From NCBI RefSeq assembly GCF_031882575.1, contig NZ_CP134772.1, positions 5,801,001-5,865,000 on the forward strand: a stretch of DNA of 64,000 bases, in the 5' to 3' direction. This document shows, piece after piece, positions 48,129-55,531 of this stretch (the stretch's first letter is position 1; each line of letters starts with the position of its first letter). This DNA is from Pseudomonas sp. VD-NE ins (GTDB lineage Bacteria; Pseudomonadota; Gammaproteobacteria; Pseudomonadales; Pseudomonadaceae). The notes beneath the pieces are model-generated. The model saw nothing but the letters and a program-made list of their open reading frames with translations. It did not search any database and was not told the origin of the DNA. The translations under genes were made by a program, and so were the position numbers.

Positions 48129-48357
48129 CTGCAAGTGCAACGTGTGATGAGGGAGCCCGCTCCCTCAGGCACCTCGAATGCTTCCTGACAATTGTTCACA
48201 CCCCGACATCCCCCGCTACAAAACCAACGCGCTTTTCATCTTTCAGACCGTATAATCCCGATCTTTCCGGCTTGTAAGAAAAACTACACCCCGCTGTAGG
48301 CTTACACGAAGTCATCCGCACAGGCCTGCCGAGTCGGGCCGCCATACAGGTGCCCCC
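48129..48357 (+). promoter_or_regulatory. Spacer with hairpin and -10 box before dedA
   Basis: 229 bp without a gene. GAGGGAGC-CC-GCTCCCTC (48149-48166) is a short perfect hairpin that could end the acetyltransferase transcript. TATAAT at 48251-48256 is a perfect -10 hexamer for dedA, without a clear -35 box. Confidence 0.5.
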
Positions 48358-49008
48358 ATGGATTTCAACCCGCTCGACCTTATCCTGCATCTCGACGTGT
48401 ACCTCGATTTGCTGGTGAACAACTATGGTCCATGGATCTACGCCATCCTGTTTCTGGTGATTTTCTGTGAAACCGGTCTGGTGGTTATGCCATTCCTGCC
48501 GGGTGATTCGCTGTTGTTCATTGCCGGTGCCGTTGCCGCAGGCGGTGGAATGGATCCGGTGCTGTTGGGTGGTCTGCTGATGCTCGCGGCCATACTCGGC
48601 GACAGTACCAACTACGTAATCGGACGAACGGCCGGGGAGAAGCTGTTCAGCAACCCGAACTCGAAAATCTTCCGTCGCGATTACCTGCAGAAAACCCACG
48701 ATTTCTATGACAAGCATGGCGGCAAGACTGTAACCCTGGCGCGCTTCCTGCCGATCATCCGCACCTTTGCACCGTTCGTCGCCGGTGTGGCGAAGATGCC
48801 GTACGCCCGCTTCTTCGGTTTCAGCGTGTTGGGCACCATCCTCTGGGTCGGCGGTCTGGTGACCCTGGGCTACTTCTTCGGCAACGTGCCGTTCATCAAG
48901 AAAAACCTGTCTTTGCTCGTGGTGGCGATCATTCTGCTGTCGCTGGTGCCGATGATCCTTGGCGTGGTTCGCAGCCGTTTCGGCGGCACCAAAGCTCAAT
49001 CGCACTAA
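48358..49008 (+). CDS. dedA: DedA-family inner-membrane protein
   Basis: 216 residues with about five membrane segments. DedA/VTT signatures: FCETGLVVMPFLPGDSLLF, GDSTNYVIGRTAGEKLF, and ARFLPIIRTFAPFVAGVAKMPYARF. DedA proteins act in membrane-lipid flipping, including undecaprenyl phosphate recycling, and depend on the proton-motive force. The start follows CATACAGGTGCCCCC. It is a second DedA domain in the window, distinct from the PAP2 fusion at 21735. Confidence 0.93.
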   Translation: MDFNPLDLILHLDVYLDLLVNNYGPWIYAILFLVIFCETGLVVMPFLPGDSLLFIAGAVAAGGGMDPVLLGGLLMLAAILGDSTNYVIGRTAGEKLFSNPNSKIFRRDYLQKTHDFYDKHGGKTVTLARFLPIIRTFAPFVAGVAKMPYARFFGFSVLGTILWVGGLVTLGYFFGNVPFIKKNLSLLVVAIILLSLVPMILGVVRSRFGGTKAQSH

Positions 49009-49012
49009 GCCG

Positions 49013-49825
49013 ATGTGGTCGCTGAGCGCCTGGCGTCGCCGGCGCATTCTGGCGAAGCGCCCGATTGCCGACGACATGTGGCAACGGGTGCGTCATCACC
49101 TGAGTTTCCTTGACGGTATCAGCGCTGCCGAAGACCAGTGGCTGCGCGAAGCCTGCGTGCTGTTCCTCGAAGACAAACACCTGAGCGCCCTGCCCGGCGT
49201 CGAACTGCATCAGGAACAACGCCTGCTGCTCGCGGCCCAGGCGCAATTGCCCCTGCTCAACCTGGGCGATTTGAACTGGTATCAGGGTTTCCACGAAATC
49301 GTGCTCTACCCCGACGACTTTCTCAGCCCGCAACGTCATCGTGACGCCAGCGGCGTCGAGCACGAATGGGACGGCGAACACAGCGGCGAAGCCTGGCAGC
49401 AAGGGCCGATCATCCTCGCCTGGCCCGGCGTCATGGCCAGTGGTGGCTGGGAAGGCTATAACCTGGTGATCCACGAACTGGCGCACAAACTCGACATGCT
49501 CAACGGCGACGCCAACGGCCTGCCGCCGCTGCATGCCGACATGCGTGTCAGCGACTGGGCAGACGTTATGCAAAAGGCTTACGACGATCTCAACCGTCAG
49601 CTCGATCATGACCCGGACGCCGAAACCGCCATCGATCCCTACGCCGCCGAAAACCCGGCCGAGTTCTTTGCGGTCACCAGCGAATATTTCTTCAGCGCCC
49701 CGGATCTGCTGCATGAAGCTTATCCACAGGTGTATGCGCAGTTGCAGCTTTTCTACCGCCAGGACCCGTTGAGCCGATTGCGGCAACTTCAGGCCACAGA
49801 CCCGGTCTATCAGGCGCACGACTAA
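49013..49825 (+). CDS. mtfA: MtfA-type zinc metallopeptidase (M90)
   Basis: 270 residues, cytoplasmic. Zinc motif [19 protein letters not shown] with HExxH at residues 154-158, a third ligand region [17 protein letters not shown] further on. In E. coli MtfA interacts with the Mlc repressor and has peptidase activity. The ATG at 49013 ([18 protein letters not shown]) is 4 bp after the dedA stop; the longer frame starts inside dedA. It is co-directional with dedA and ppa, as at P. aeruginosa PA4029-PA4031. Confidence 0.9.
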   Translation: MWSLSAWRRRRILAKRPIADDMWQRVRHHLSFLDGISAAEDQWLREACVLFLEDKHLSALPGVELHQEQRLLLAAQAQLPLLNLGDLNWYQGFHEIVLYPDDFLSPQRHRDASGVEHEWDGEHSGEAWQQGPIILAWPGVMASGGWEGYNLVIHELAHKLDMLNGDANGLPPLHADMRVSDWADVMQKAYDDLNRQLDHDPDAETAIDPYAAENPAEFFAVTSEYFFSAPDLLHEAYPQVYAQLQLFYRQDPLSRLRQLQATDPVYQAHD

Positions 49826-49870
49826 GCTCTGCACGACTTTCGGTACATGGCGTCGACGGCAGAATATGCC

Positions 49871-49876
49871 TATAAT
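49871..49876 (+). promoter_or_regulatory. Candidate -10 box of ppa
   Basis: TATAAT lies 62 bp upstream of the ppa start codon. A -35 box is not obvious. Confidence 0.4.
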
Positions 49877-49937
49877 CGCCGCCACTTTTTGGTCAATCCG
49901 GCCAAGTGTTTTTGGTCAACTACGGGGGCAACGCCCA

Positions 49938-50465
49938 ATGAGCTACAGCAAGATTCCGGCTGGCAAAGACCTGCCGAACGACATCTACGTCGCGATCGAG
50001 ATCCCGGCCAACCACGCGCCGATCAAATACGAAATCGACAAAGACAGCGATTGCCTGTTCGTTGACCGTTTCATGGCCACCCCAATGTTCTACCCGGCCA
50101 ACTACGGTTACATCCCGAACACCCTGGCTGACGACGGTGATCCCCTCGACGTGCTGGTTGTGACCCCTTACCCGGTTGCTCCAGGCTCGGTGATCCGCGC
50201 GCGTCCAGTCGGCATCCTGAACATGACCGACGACGGCGGCGGCGATGCCAAAGTTATCGCGGTACCACACGACAAGCTGTCCCAGCTGTACGTCGATGTG
50301 AAGGAATACACCGACCTGCCACCACTGCTGATCCAGCAGATCGAGCACTTCTTCGCGAACTACAAAGATCTCGAGAAAGGCAAATGGGTCAAGATCGAAG
50401 GCTGGGCCGGTGCAGACGCCGCCCGCGAAGCGATCACCAAGTCGGTTGCCGCCTACAAAGGCTAA
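49938..50465 (+). CDS. ppa: Inorganic pyrophosphatase
   Basis: 175 residues, the usual type I length. It hydrolyses pyrophosphate and drives biosynthesis. Active-site text: [30 protein letters not shown] and the [10 protein letters not shown] signature with its Asp ligands, then KVIAVP. The ATG at 49938 ([15 protein letters not shown]) follows GGGGGCAACGCCC. A clear terminator follows. Confidence 0.98.
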   Translation: MSYSKIPAGKDLPNDIYVAIEIPANHAPIKYEIDKDSDCLFVDRFMATPMFYPANYGYIPNTLADDGDPLDVLVVTPYPVAPGSVIRARPVGILNMTDDGGGDAKVIAVPHDKLSQLYVDVKEYTDLPPLLIQQIEHFFANYKDLEKGKWVKIEGWAGADAAREAITKSVAAYKG

Positions 50466-50493
50466 GCACCTGCGCTACGCGTGAGGCTTGAAG

Positions 50494-50520
50494 AAAACCC
50501 CGGTTGATCCGGGGTTTTTT
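50494..50520 (+). terminator. Rho-independent terminator of ppa
   Basis: AAAACCCCGG TTGAT CCGGGGTTTTTT: a GC stem followed by six T, 29 bp after the ppa stop codon. Confidence 0.95.
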
Positions 50521-50634
50521 GTGCGCGAAAAAAGCTTTCTTAAACAGAGTGTTTACGACGGACTACAGAAAAGTTTTAGCCTGTGTAATTTCCCACAAGA
50601 ACGTCTTACATCCCGTCGCAAAATTCAGCCCGTT

Positions 50635-50657
50635 TTTGAACGTCCGGTTTATTCAAA
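50635..50657 (+). promoter_or_regulatory. Candidate operator before the S24 repressor
   Basis: TTTGAA (50635-50640) and TTCAAA (50652-50657) form a perfect dyad with an 11-bp centre, 31 bp before the chosen ATG. A repressor binding site for autoregulation is a plausible but unproven reading. Confidence 0.4.
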
Positions 50658-50688
50658 CCGCTCTGGCACGGCCGTAGACTCCGTGTTT

Positions 50689-51435
50689 ATGAGAAAGAAC
50701 ACTAGCGGTCCAAGATTCAAGGCACTCCTGGAAGCTGCGAACATCTCGACGACGGGTTTCGCAAAGTTCTGGGGCACGGAAGCCCAAAATGTCCACAACT
50801 GGTACACCCGGGGCGTCCCCGCGTATCGCATGGAAGAAGTCTCACGCCTGCTGTCCGTCAACAGCGAATGGCTGAAAACCGGCCAAGGCACAAAAGAGCT
50901 GCCGAGCCTGGCTCCGCCTGCCAGCAACGGCGACAGCTTTGACGCCCACGATCCTCAGGGCGCCTACCGATTCATCCATCCCAACGACATCGAACTGGCC
51001 TTCTTCAAAGAAACGCCACTCACCAACGGCTCCGACAAAAACCACGTCATCCAGGACCCGGACCTGTCCATCCGCCTGCTGCGTGCACAGCTTGATCAAC
51101 TGGAAATCCGCCCCGCCGACGCCATCTGCGCCCACATGATCGGCAACAGCATGGCCGAGCGCATCGAGGACGGCTCCGTCGTCGCCATCGATCGTGGCCT
51201 GACCCAAGTCGTCGACGGCGAGATCTACGCCATCGAACACGACGGCATGCTGCGCATCAAATACCTGCACCGCATGCCCGGCAACGGCCTGCGCCTGCGT
51301 AGCCACAACAGCGCCGAATACCCGGACGAAGTGTTCCGCCCGGCGCAGATCGAGGAGCAAAGGATTCATATATTGGGCTGGGTGTTTTGGTGGTCGACAG
51401 TGAGCAAGCGGCGGCCGGTGGTGCCGTTTCTCTGA
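50689..51435 (+). CDS. LexA/CI-like repressor (XRE HTH plus S24 peptidase)
   Basis: 248 residues. Residues about 8-65 are a CI-type HTH (RFKALLEAANISTTGFAKFWG...NVHNWYTRGVPAYRMEEVSRLL). The S24 domain has the nucleophile Ser154 in MIGNSMAERIEDG and the general base Lys191 in LRIKYLHR, so self-cleavage after RecA activation is likely. A canonical Ala-Gly cleavage pair is not obvious. The ATG at 50689 gives a clean HTH start; the longer frame to 50488 would include the ppa terminator. No phage or bacteriocin genes are adjacent, so its targets are unknown. Confidence 0.85.
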   Translation: MRKNTSGPRFKALLEAANISTTGFAKFWGTEAQNVHNWYTRGVPAYRMEEVSRLLSVNSEWLKTGQGTKELPSLAPPASNGDSFDAHDPQGAYRFIHPNDIELAFFKETPLTNGSDKNHVIQDPDLSIRLLRAQLDQLEIRPADAICAHMIGNSMAERIEDGSVVAIDRGLTQVVDGEIYAIEHDGMLRIKYLHRMPGNGLRLRSHNSAEYPDEVFRPAQIEEQRIHILGWVFWWSTVSKRRPVVPFL

Positions 51436-51467
51436 TTTGATGCGGTTTGTCGACCCTGCACAGAACC

Positions 51468-51493
51468 CTGTGGGAGCGAGCCTGCTCGCGAAG
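51468..51493. repeat. Single REP arm, GTGGGAGCGAG type
   Basis: CTGTGGGAGCGAGCCTGCTC... is one arm of the REP family seen at 8058 and 45197, without a facing partner here. Confidence 0.75.
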
Positions 51494-51745
51494 AGGCCCG
51501 GACAATCGGTACAAATCCCGGATTTCTGGCGTAGAAGTCGCTCTAAACCGCACTTCAGGCTGGGAATCCACAGCAAAACTCAGTATCCTGCGCCCCACAT
51601 TTGCGCATCGACCCGCCCCGCGGCTCAGAGAGCGCCCGACGCGGCAGACCAACGTCTGACCAAGTCCCACAGCCGGACGCAGATCCGGATGTACGTTTTG
51701 AAGGCTGGCAAGGCTTACCAAAAATAGGCCAAGCCAGTCCCCGAG
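51494..51745 (+). other. Non-coding or short-ORF stretch ending in a terminator
   Basis: About 250 bp with no gene I can support. A -10-like TATCCT is at 51584-51589. A short frame ending MYVLKAGKAYQK (stop at 51725-51727) has no recognisable family. Because a strong terminator follows, it may encode a small RNA or peptide. Confidence 0.3.
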
Positions 51746-51769
51746 AAGCCGGCCACAAGCCGGCTTTTT
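51746..51769 (+). terminator. Rho-independent terminator before the GGDEF gene
   Basis: AAGCCGGC CACAA GCCGGCTT followed by TTT: an 8-bp perfect stem with a short T-run. It does not follow a recognised gene; it ends either the S24 repressor transcript or an unknown RNA. Confidence 0.85.
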
Positions 51770-51932
51770 AATGCCTGCAAAAAAACACGTTTACCTTGGC
51801 GAGCTTGACTCAACACTTGCCAACCTCAACCCCCTCAGTGCTAAATCCCGCCCAACACCCACCCCCTCTGTTTTTACCCGCATTCCCGCCACCGGCCGGA
51901 TTCCGGTATTGAGCCTCACGGGAATCCATGGA

Positions 51933-53108
51933 ATGGCCCTGCATATCCCGACCCTGCTGGTCGTTTCGGTCTTCGTCTTCTTTTTGATGGGGCTTTTGAC
52001 GCTGCACGCCTGGTATCGCGAAACCCGCGAGCCGCCACTGGCGTACCTCGGCAGCATGATGCTGCTTGGCGCCTTGGGCGTGGTATTGGTCAGTTGGCGT
52101 GATCGAGGGGTCGACTTCGTTCCCATTGTGTTCGGCAATGTTGTTTTATTGCTCAGTGCAGCGATGAACTGGACGGCCATGCGCACGCTGGTCGGGCGCA
52201 GGCCGTCAGTGTCCGGCATTCTGGCAGGGGCGGTCGCTTGGCTGACCTTGTGCCTGATTCCCGCCTTCTACGAGTCGATGCCAAATCGGGTTCTAATCTA
52301 CTCCTTGCTGGCATTCAGTTACGGCGTGCTGACAACGCTGGAGCTTTGGCGCAGCCGCCACACCCTGGACGTCGCGTTTATGCCGGCGCTGGTGCTGACC
52401 GTTTTGCACACTGTGTTCTACGCCTTTCGCAGTGCGACCGATGAAGGGCTGCCGGTGACAAAGGCGCTGCTGGGCAGTGGCGAGGGCGTGCCGTTTTTCT
52501 CGTTCATGCTGTTCGAGTCGATGCTGTATGTCATCGGCATTGCCTACATCACGCTGGCGATGGTCAAGGAGCGTGCCGAGCTCAAGCTCAAAGCGGCAGC
52601 GTTCAGCGATCCGCTGACGGGCATTGGCAATCGTCGCGCGTTCATGGTGAACGCCGGGCAGTTGCTTACTGAAAGCCAGCAACACGCAGAACCAGCGGCG
52701 TTGCTGCTTTGTGATCTGGATAACTTCAAGCGTCTGAATGACACCTATGGCCATCCCGTCGGGGATCAGGCGTTGATTGCGTTCGGCCGGATCGTGGTCG
52801 AGAGCCTGCGCAAGGAAGATGTTTGCGGGCGGATCGGCGGTGAGGAGTTTGCTTGCCTTCTCAGCGACTGCAACGAGCAGACTGCACTGGAGATTGCCGA
52901 GCGGATCCGCCGTTCCTTCTCACAATTGTCGATTCTTGAGCCGGGTTTGCTCAGCGTCAGCATCGGCGTGGTAACCACCCGTGAATCCGGCTACGACTTG
53001 TCACGCCTGCTCTCGGAAGCTGATCAGGCGCTGTACGGCGCCAAAGACCGGGGACGCAATCGTGTACAGACTTTGCGTTCGCTGTACCTGAGCCTTACGG
53101 ATAACTGA
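51933..53108 (+). CDS. Membrane-bound diguanylate cyclase (GGDEF)
   Basis: 391 residues. About six or seven N-terminal membrane helices (LLVVSVFVFFLMGLL onward) are joined by KERAELKLKAAAFSDPLTGIGN to a GGDEF domain with an intact GGEEF (302-306). The inhibitory I-site RKED is present five residues before it. It should make cyclic di-GMP and be product-inhibited. The longer frame from 51771 starts at the terminator, so the ATG at 51933 (MALHIPTLLVV) is taken. It overlaps the end of magF by 14 bp, the two genes being convergent. Confidence 0.9.
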   Translation: MALHIPTLLVVSVFVFFLMGLLTLHAWYRETREPPLAYLGSMMLLGALGVVLVSWRDRGVDFVPIVFGNVVLLLSAAMNWTAMRTLVGRRPSVSGILAGAVAWLTLCLIPAFYESMPNRVLIYSLLAFSYGVLTTLELWRSRHTLDVAFMPALVLTVLHTVFYAFRSATDEGLPVTKALLGSGEGVPFFSFMLFESMLYVIGIAYITLAMVKERAELKLKAAAFSDPLTGIGNRRAFMVNAGQLLTESQQHAEPAALLLCDLDNFKRLNDTYGHPVGDQALIAFGRIVVESLRKEDVCGRIGGEEFACLLSDCNEQTALEIAERIRRSFSQLSILEPGLLSVSIGVVTTRESGYDLSRLLSEADQALYGAKDRGRNRVQTLRSLYLSLTDN

Positions 53109-53907
53109 ACGACTTCACCAGCGTCAGCTCACCCACCGCGCGCATCGGGATCAGAAACGTCTCCATCTTCTCGTTCGGTGTGCCTTCTTCAGTTATCACC
53201 GTCACCTGCGCGGTGGTCAGCGCCTGCACCGCCTCATCGACGCCATCCTCATCTCCGCGATAACCACCGCCGTAGTAATTCACATACACCAGATACTGGC
53301 CCTTGATCGGCGCCGGCATGGCGAAGATTTCCGGGCCGTAGCCGGTGGTGACGTCGACGTCGAGCGCGGCGCCGTTGGCGGCGCTGCGGTTGCCGTACCA
53401 GATGTGCGCGCCATCGGGGGTGACGAGGTGCAGGTCGAGGTCGGTGCCGTCGCTGTCCCACGCTAGCAACACGCGCAGTTTCGCCGGGGTAGCGCCGCCG
53501 CTGGTGTTGAGGAATTGTGTGCGGTGGCGTTGCTGACCGTCGGGGCTGCGCACTTCGACGCTGTTGCTGCCGTTGGGGAAGGAGAACGGGCGATCGAAGC
53601 GGCCGCTGTCATCGATTTTCAGCGGCATGCTCACGCCATTGACGATCAGCCGTCCGGGTTCGTTGTCCTTCCGCGCAGCTTTGATCTCGCCGCTGATGCG
53701 TGCGGTGTTGGCCTGGCCAAGCGAGGTGTTGACCGACGAGGCCGGGTAGTTGACGGTCTGACGGAAGCTTTCGCCCTCGCCTTCCGGTGCGCCGCTGCGC
53801 CAGCCGCCGACCGGGGTGTCAAGTTTGACGCTGTCGGCAGCAATGGCCGGCGAGAGCGCAGTCAAGGTGCAGAGCAGCAGCAAGACCTGTGGATAACGGA
53901 GTGTCAT
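53095..53907 (-). CDS. magF: MagF, DUF2135 (YfaP-like) periplasmic protein
   Basis: 270 residues with a Sec signal (MTLRYPQVLLLLCTLTALSPAIA-AD). The DUF2135 domain has LAWDSDGTDLDLHLVTPDG, HIWYGNRSA and YLVYVNYYGGGY, and ends METFLIPMRAVGELTLVKSF. It is a paralogue of the first gene of this operon at 62499, with the same order of motifs. It is the last gene of the six-gene unit corresponding to P. aeruginosa PA4492-PA4487 (mag) and E. coli yfa genes. Function unknown; periplasmic assembly around MagD is likely. Confidence 0.88.
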   Translation of the reverse strand: MTLRYPQVLLLLCTLTALSPAIAADSVKLDTPVGGWRSGAPEGEGESFRQTVNYPASSVNTSLGQANTARISGEIKAARKDNEPGRLIVNGVSMPLKIDDSGRFDRPFSFPNGSNSVEVRSPDGQQRHRTQFLNTSGGATPAKLRVLLAWDSDGTDLDLHLVTPDGAHIWYGNRSAANGAALDVDVTTGYGPEIFAMPAPIKGQYLVYVNYYGGGYRGDEDGVDEAVQALTTAQVTVITEEGTPNEKMETFLIPMRAVGELTLVKSFSYP

Positions 53908-53910
53908 GGT

Positions 53911-55530
53911 CTATTCCAGCAAAAGGTGACGGGCGAGCCCTTCGATGTAGGTTTCATCCTGGCCGTTGGGGTGTGCTTCAAAGGCCAGGTGCAGATATTC
54001 GTGGGTCAGGTCGAGGCGATCCTGCAGGGTCAGCACGCCACGCACGTAAATACGTTGGCGCTCGCGGTCGACGAAGGGACGGCCGAAGGCCAGTTTGCAC
54101 ACGGCAAATGTGCTGACTTCGTTGTAGCCGGTTTCGCTTTCCAGCTTCGGACGCCAGCCGCGACGCTGTTTTTGCAACCAGTCTTGCGCGGTGGGCAATG
54201 CTTCGCAGGAAGCGACAGGGTTGTCCCAACGGCTGAGGCTGGCGCGCGGGTAGGCGTGCAGCAGAATCGCGTCGTAACGCTGACCGGCATTGGCTTGCTC
54301 GACGGCTTGTTGCCAGGCGAGTTTGTCCGGGCCGGGTTGATCGGAGTGATAGGTGACGGTGCTACCAGCCAAAACCAGATCCGCCGTCCATGCCGCAATG
54401 TTGCGCGACTCGGCGGAGGCCGGGCGCGGGGCGACACGCTGGCGATTGCTGCTGTCATCGATGCTCAGGCAGTCGCCGTTGCGCGTGGCGTTTTGCAGCA
54501 GATAGGTGCGGATCGCCACGGCCAGCGCTTTGGCCGCCTCGGCGGGTTCCGGTTTGGCTTCGCGCTCAAGGACGCGGGCGACATATTCTTCGCGATCAAG
54601 CCTTGCGACCAGTTTGTCGTTGAGCAGAAACAGTTCTCCGGCGCTGTGGATATCCAACGTGTTGCCATTGGCGAATTCGACGCGGTAATCACCCTGCAAC
54701 GGGCCGGACGTCACCACACGCTCACCAGCCAAAACCCGCGTGAGCGGATAGCGCGAGAACAACCCGACTTCAACACAGCGCCCGGCTTCTGCCGGCCATG
54801 CGGCGGGCAATACCGTCGCCAGTGCCTGCCCGTAATGCCGCAAGACCATCTGACTGGTGCCACGCCCGCCAGCCCAGAGCGGAGATCCGTCCGCCGTCCA
54901 ACCGGCGAAACCACCCTGGCGCGATTGCGGATCCTGATCACCGAGCCAGCTCCAGGTTTTCACCCGCAAGCGCCCGCCCAGTTCACCGACGACATTGCCG
55001 TCCGCCGCATTCAGCACCACATCGAGCAGCACTCGGCGCGCCTGATCCTGCGCTGGCAACGAGGCCAGGACCTTCAGCAGTTCAGCTACGGAAACCCGTT
55101 GAGCCGGTTGCACCGAAGGCAGATCCAGCAACCACGACGGCGCCCTCCGCGTCTGCCAATAGGTACGCCAATCCGCCGCCGAAATCCCCAACCGCGCCGG
55201 CTCAAAATACAACCCGCAGGATTTCACCAGCGCCTGATCACGCTCGATCTTGCCGCCCGCCGAGCAGCAATAAACCTCTTCCTTCGACTGTCCGCGACAC
55301 TCATACGCCGGCTCCCGCGCGCCGGTGTCCACCAGCCACGCGTAGACAAACAACTTCCACAGGCTGCCCAACGGCGTATCCAGTGACGACTGCAGCGGTT
55401 CACGCTTGATCAGTTGCGTCTGACTCAACGACAACAATTCGCCCTTATAGGCCACGCGCAGCGGCTCATCCTGCGCCGTCGCCAGCGCAGGCATCACGCA
55501 CATCAGCAGCCACAGCAGCGGCCGGGTCAT
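53911..55530 (-). CDS. magE: MagE, DUF2300 (YfaQ-like) protein with SpoIID-like domain
   Basis: 539 residues with a signal peptide (MTRPLLWLLMCVMPALATAQ). Three motif groups are visible: TPLGSLWKLFVYAWL near residue 52, reminiscent of the SxxK of penicillin-binding proteins; REEYVARVLEREAKPEPAEA...AVAIRTYLL (about 315-345), the SpoIID pattern; and HEYLHLAFEAHPNGQDETYIEGLAR at the C-terminus, an HExxH-like zinc pattern. Which are active is unknown. It is one base after the magD stop and three bases before magF. The protein is predicted to act in the periplasm on peptidoglycan; that is inference from the SpoIID-like part. Confidence 0.82.
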   Translation of the reverse strand: MTRPLLWLLMCVMPALATAQDEPLRVAYKGELLSLSQTQLIKREPLQSSLDTPLGSLWKLFVYAWLVDTGAREPAYECRGQSKEEVYCCSAGGKIERDQALVKSCGLYFEPARLGISAADWRTYWQTRRAPSWLLDLPSVQPAQRVSVAELLKVLASLPAQDQARRVLLDVVLNAADGNVVGELGGRLRVKTWSWLGDQDPQSRQGGFAGWTADGSPLWAGGRGTSQMVLRHYGQALATVLPAAWPAEAGRCVEVGLFSRYPLTRVLAGERVVTSGPLQGDYRVEFANGNTLDIHSAGELFLLNDKLVARLDREEYVARVLEREAKPEPAEAAKALAVAIRTYLLQNATRNGDCLSIDDSSNRQRVAPRPASAESRNIAAWTADLVLAGSTVTYHSDQPGPDKLAWQQAVEQANAGQRYDAILLHAYPRASLSRWDNPVASCEALPTAQDWLQKQRRGWRPKLESETGYNEVSTFAVCKLAFGRPFVDRERQRIYVRGVLTLQDRLDLTHEYLHLAFEAHPNGQDETYIEGLARHLLLE

Positions 55531-55531
55531 G

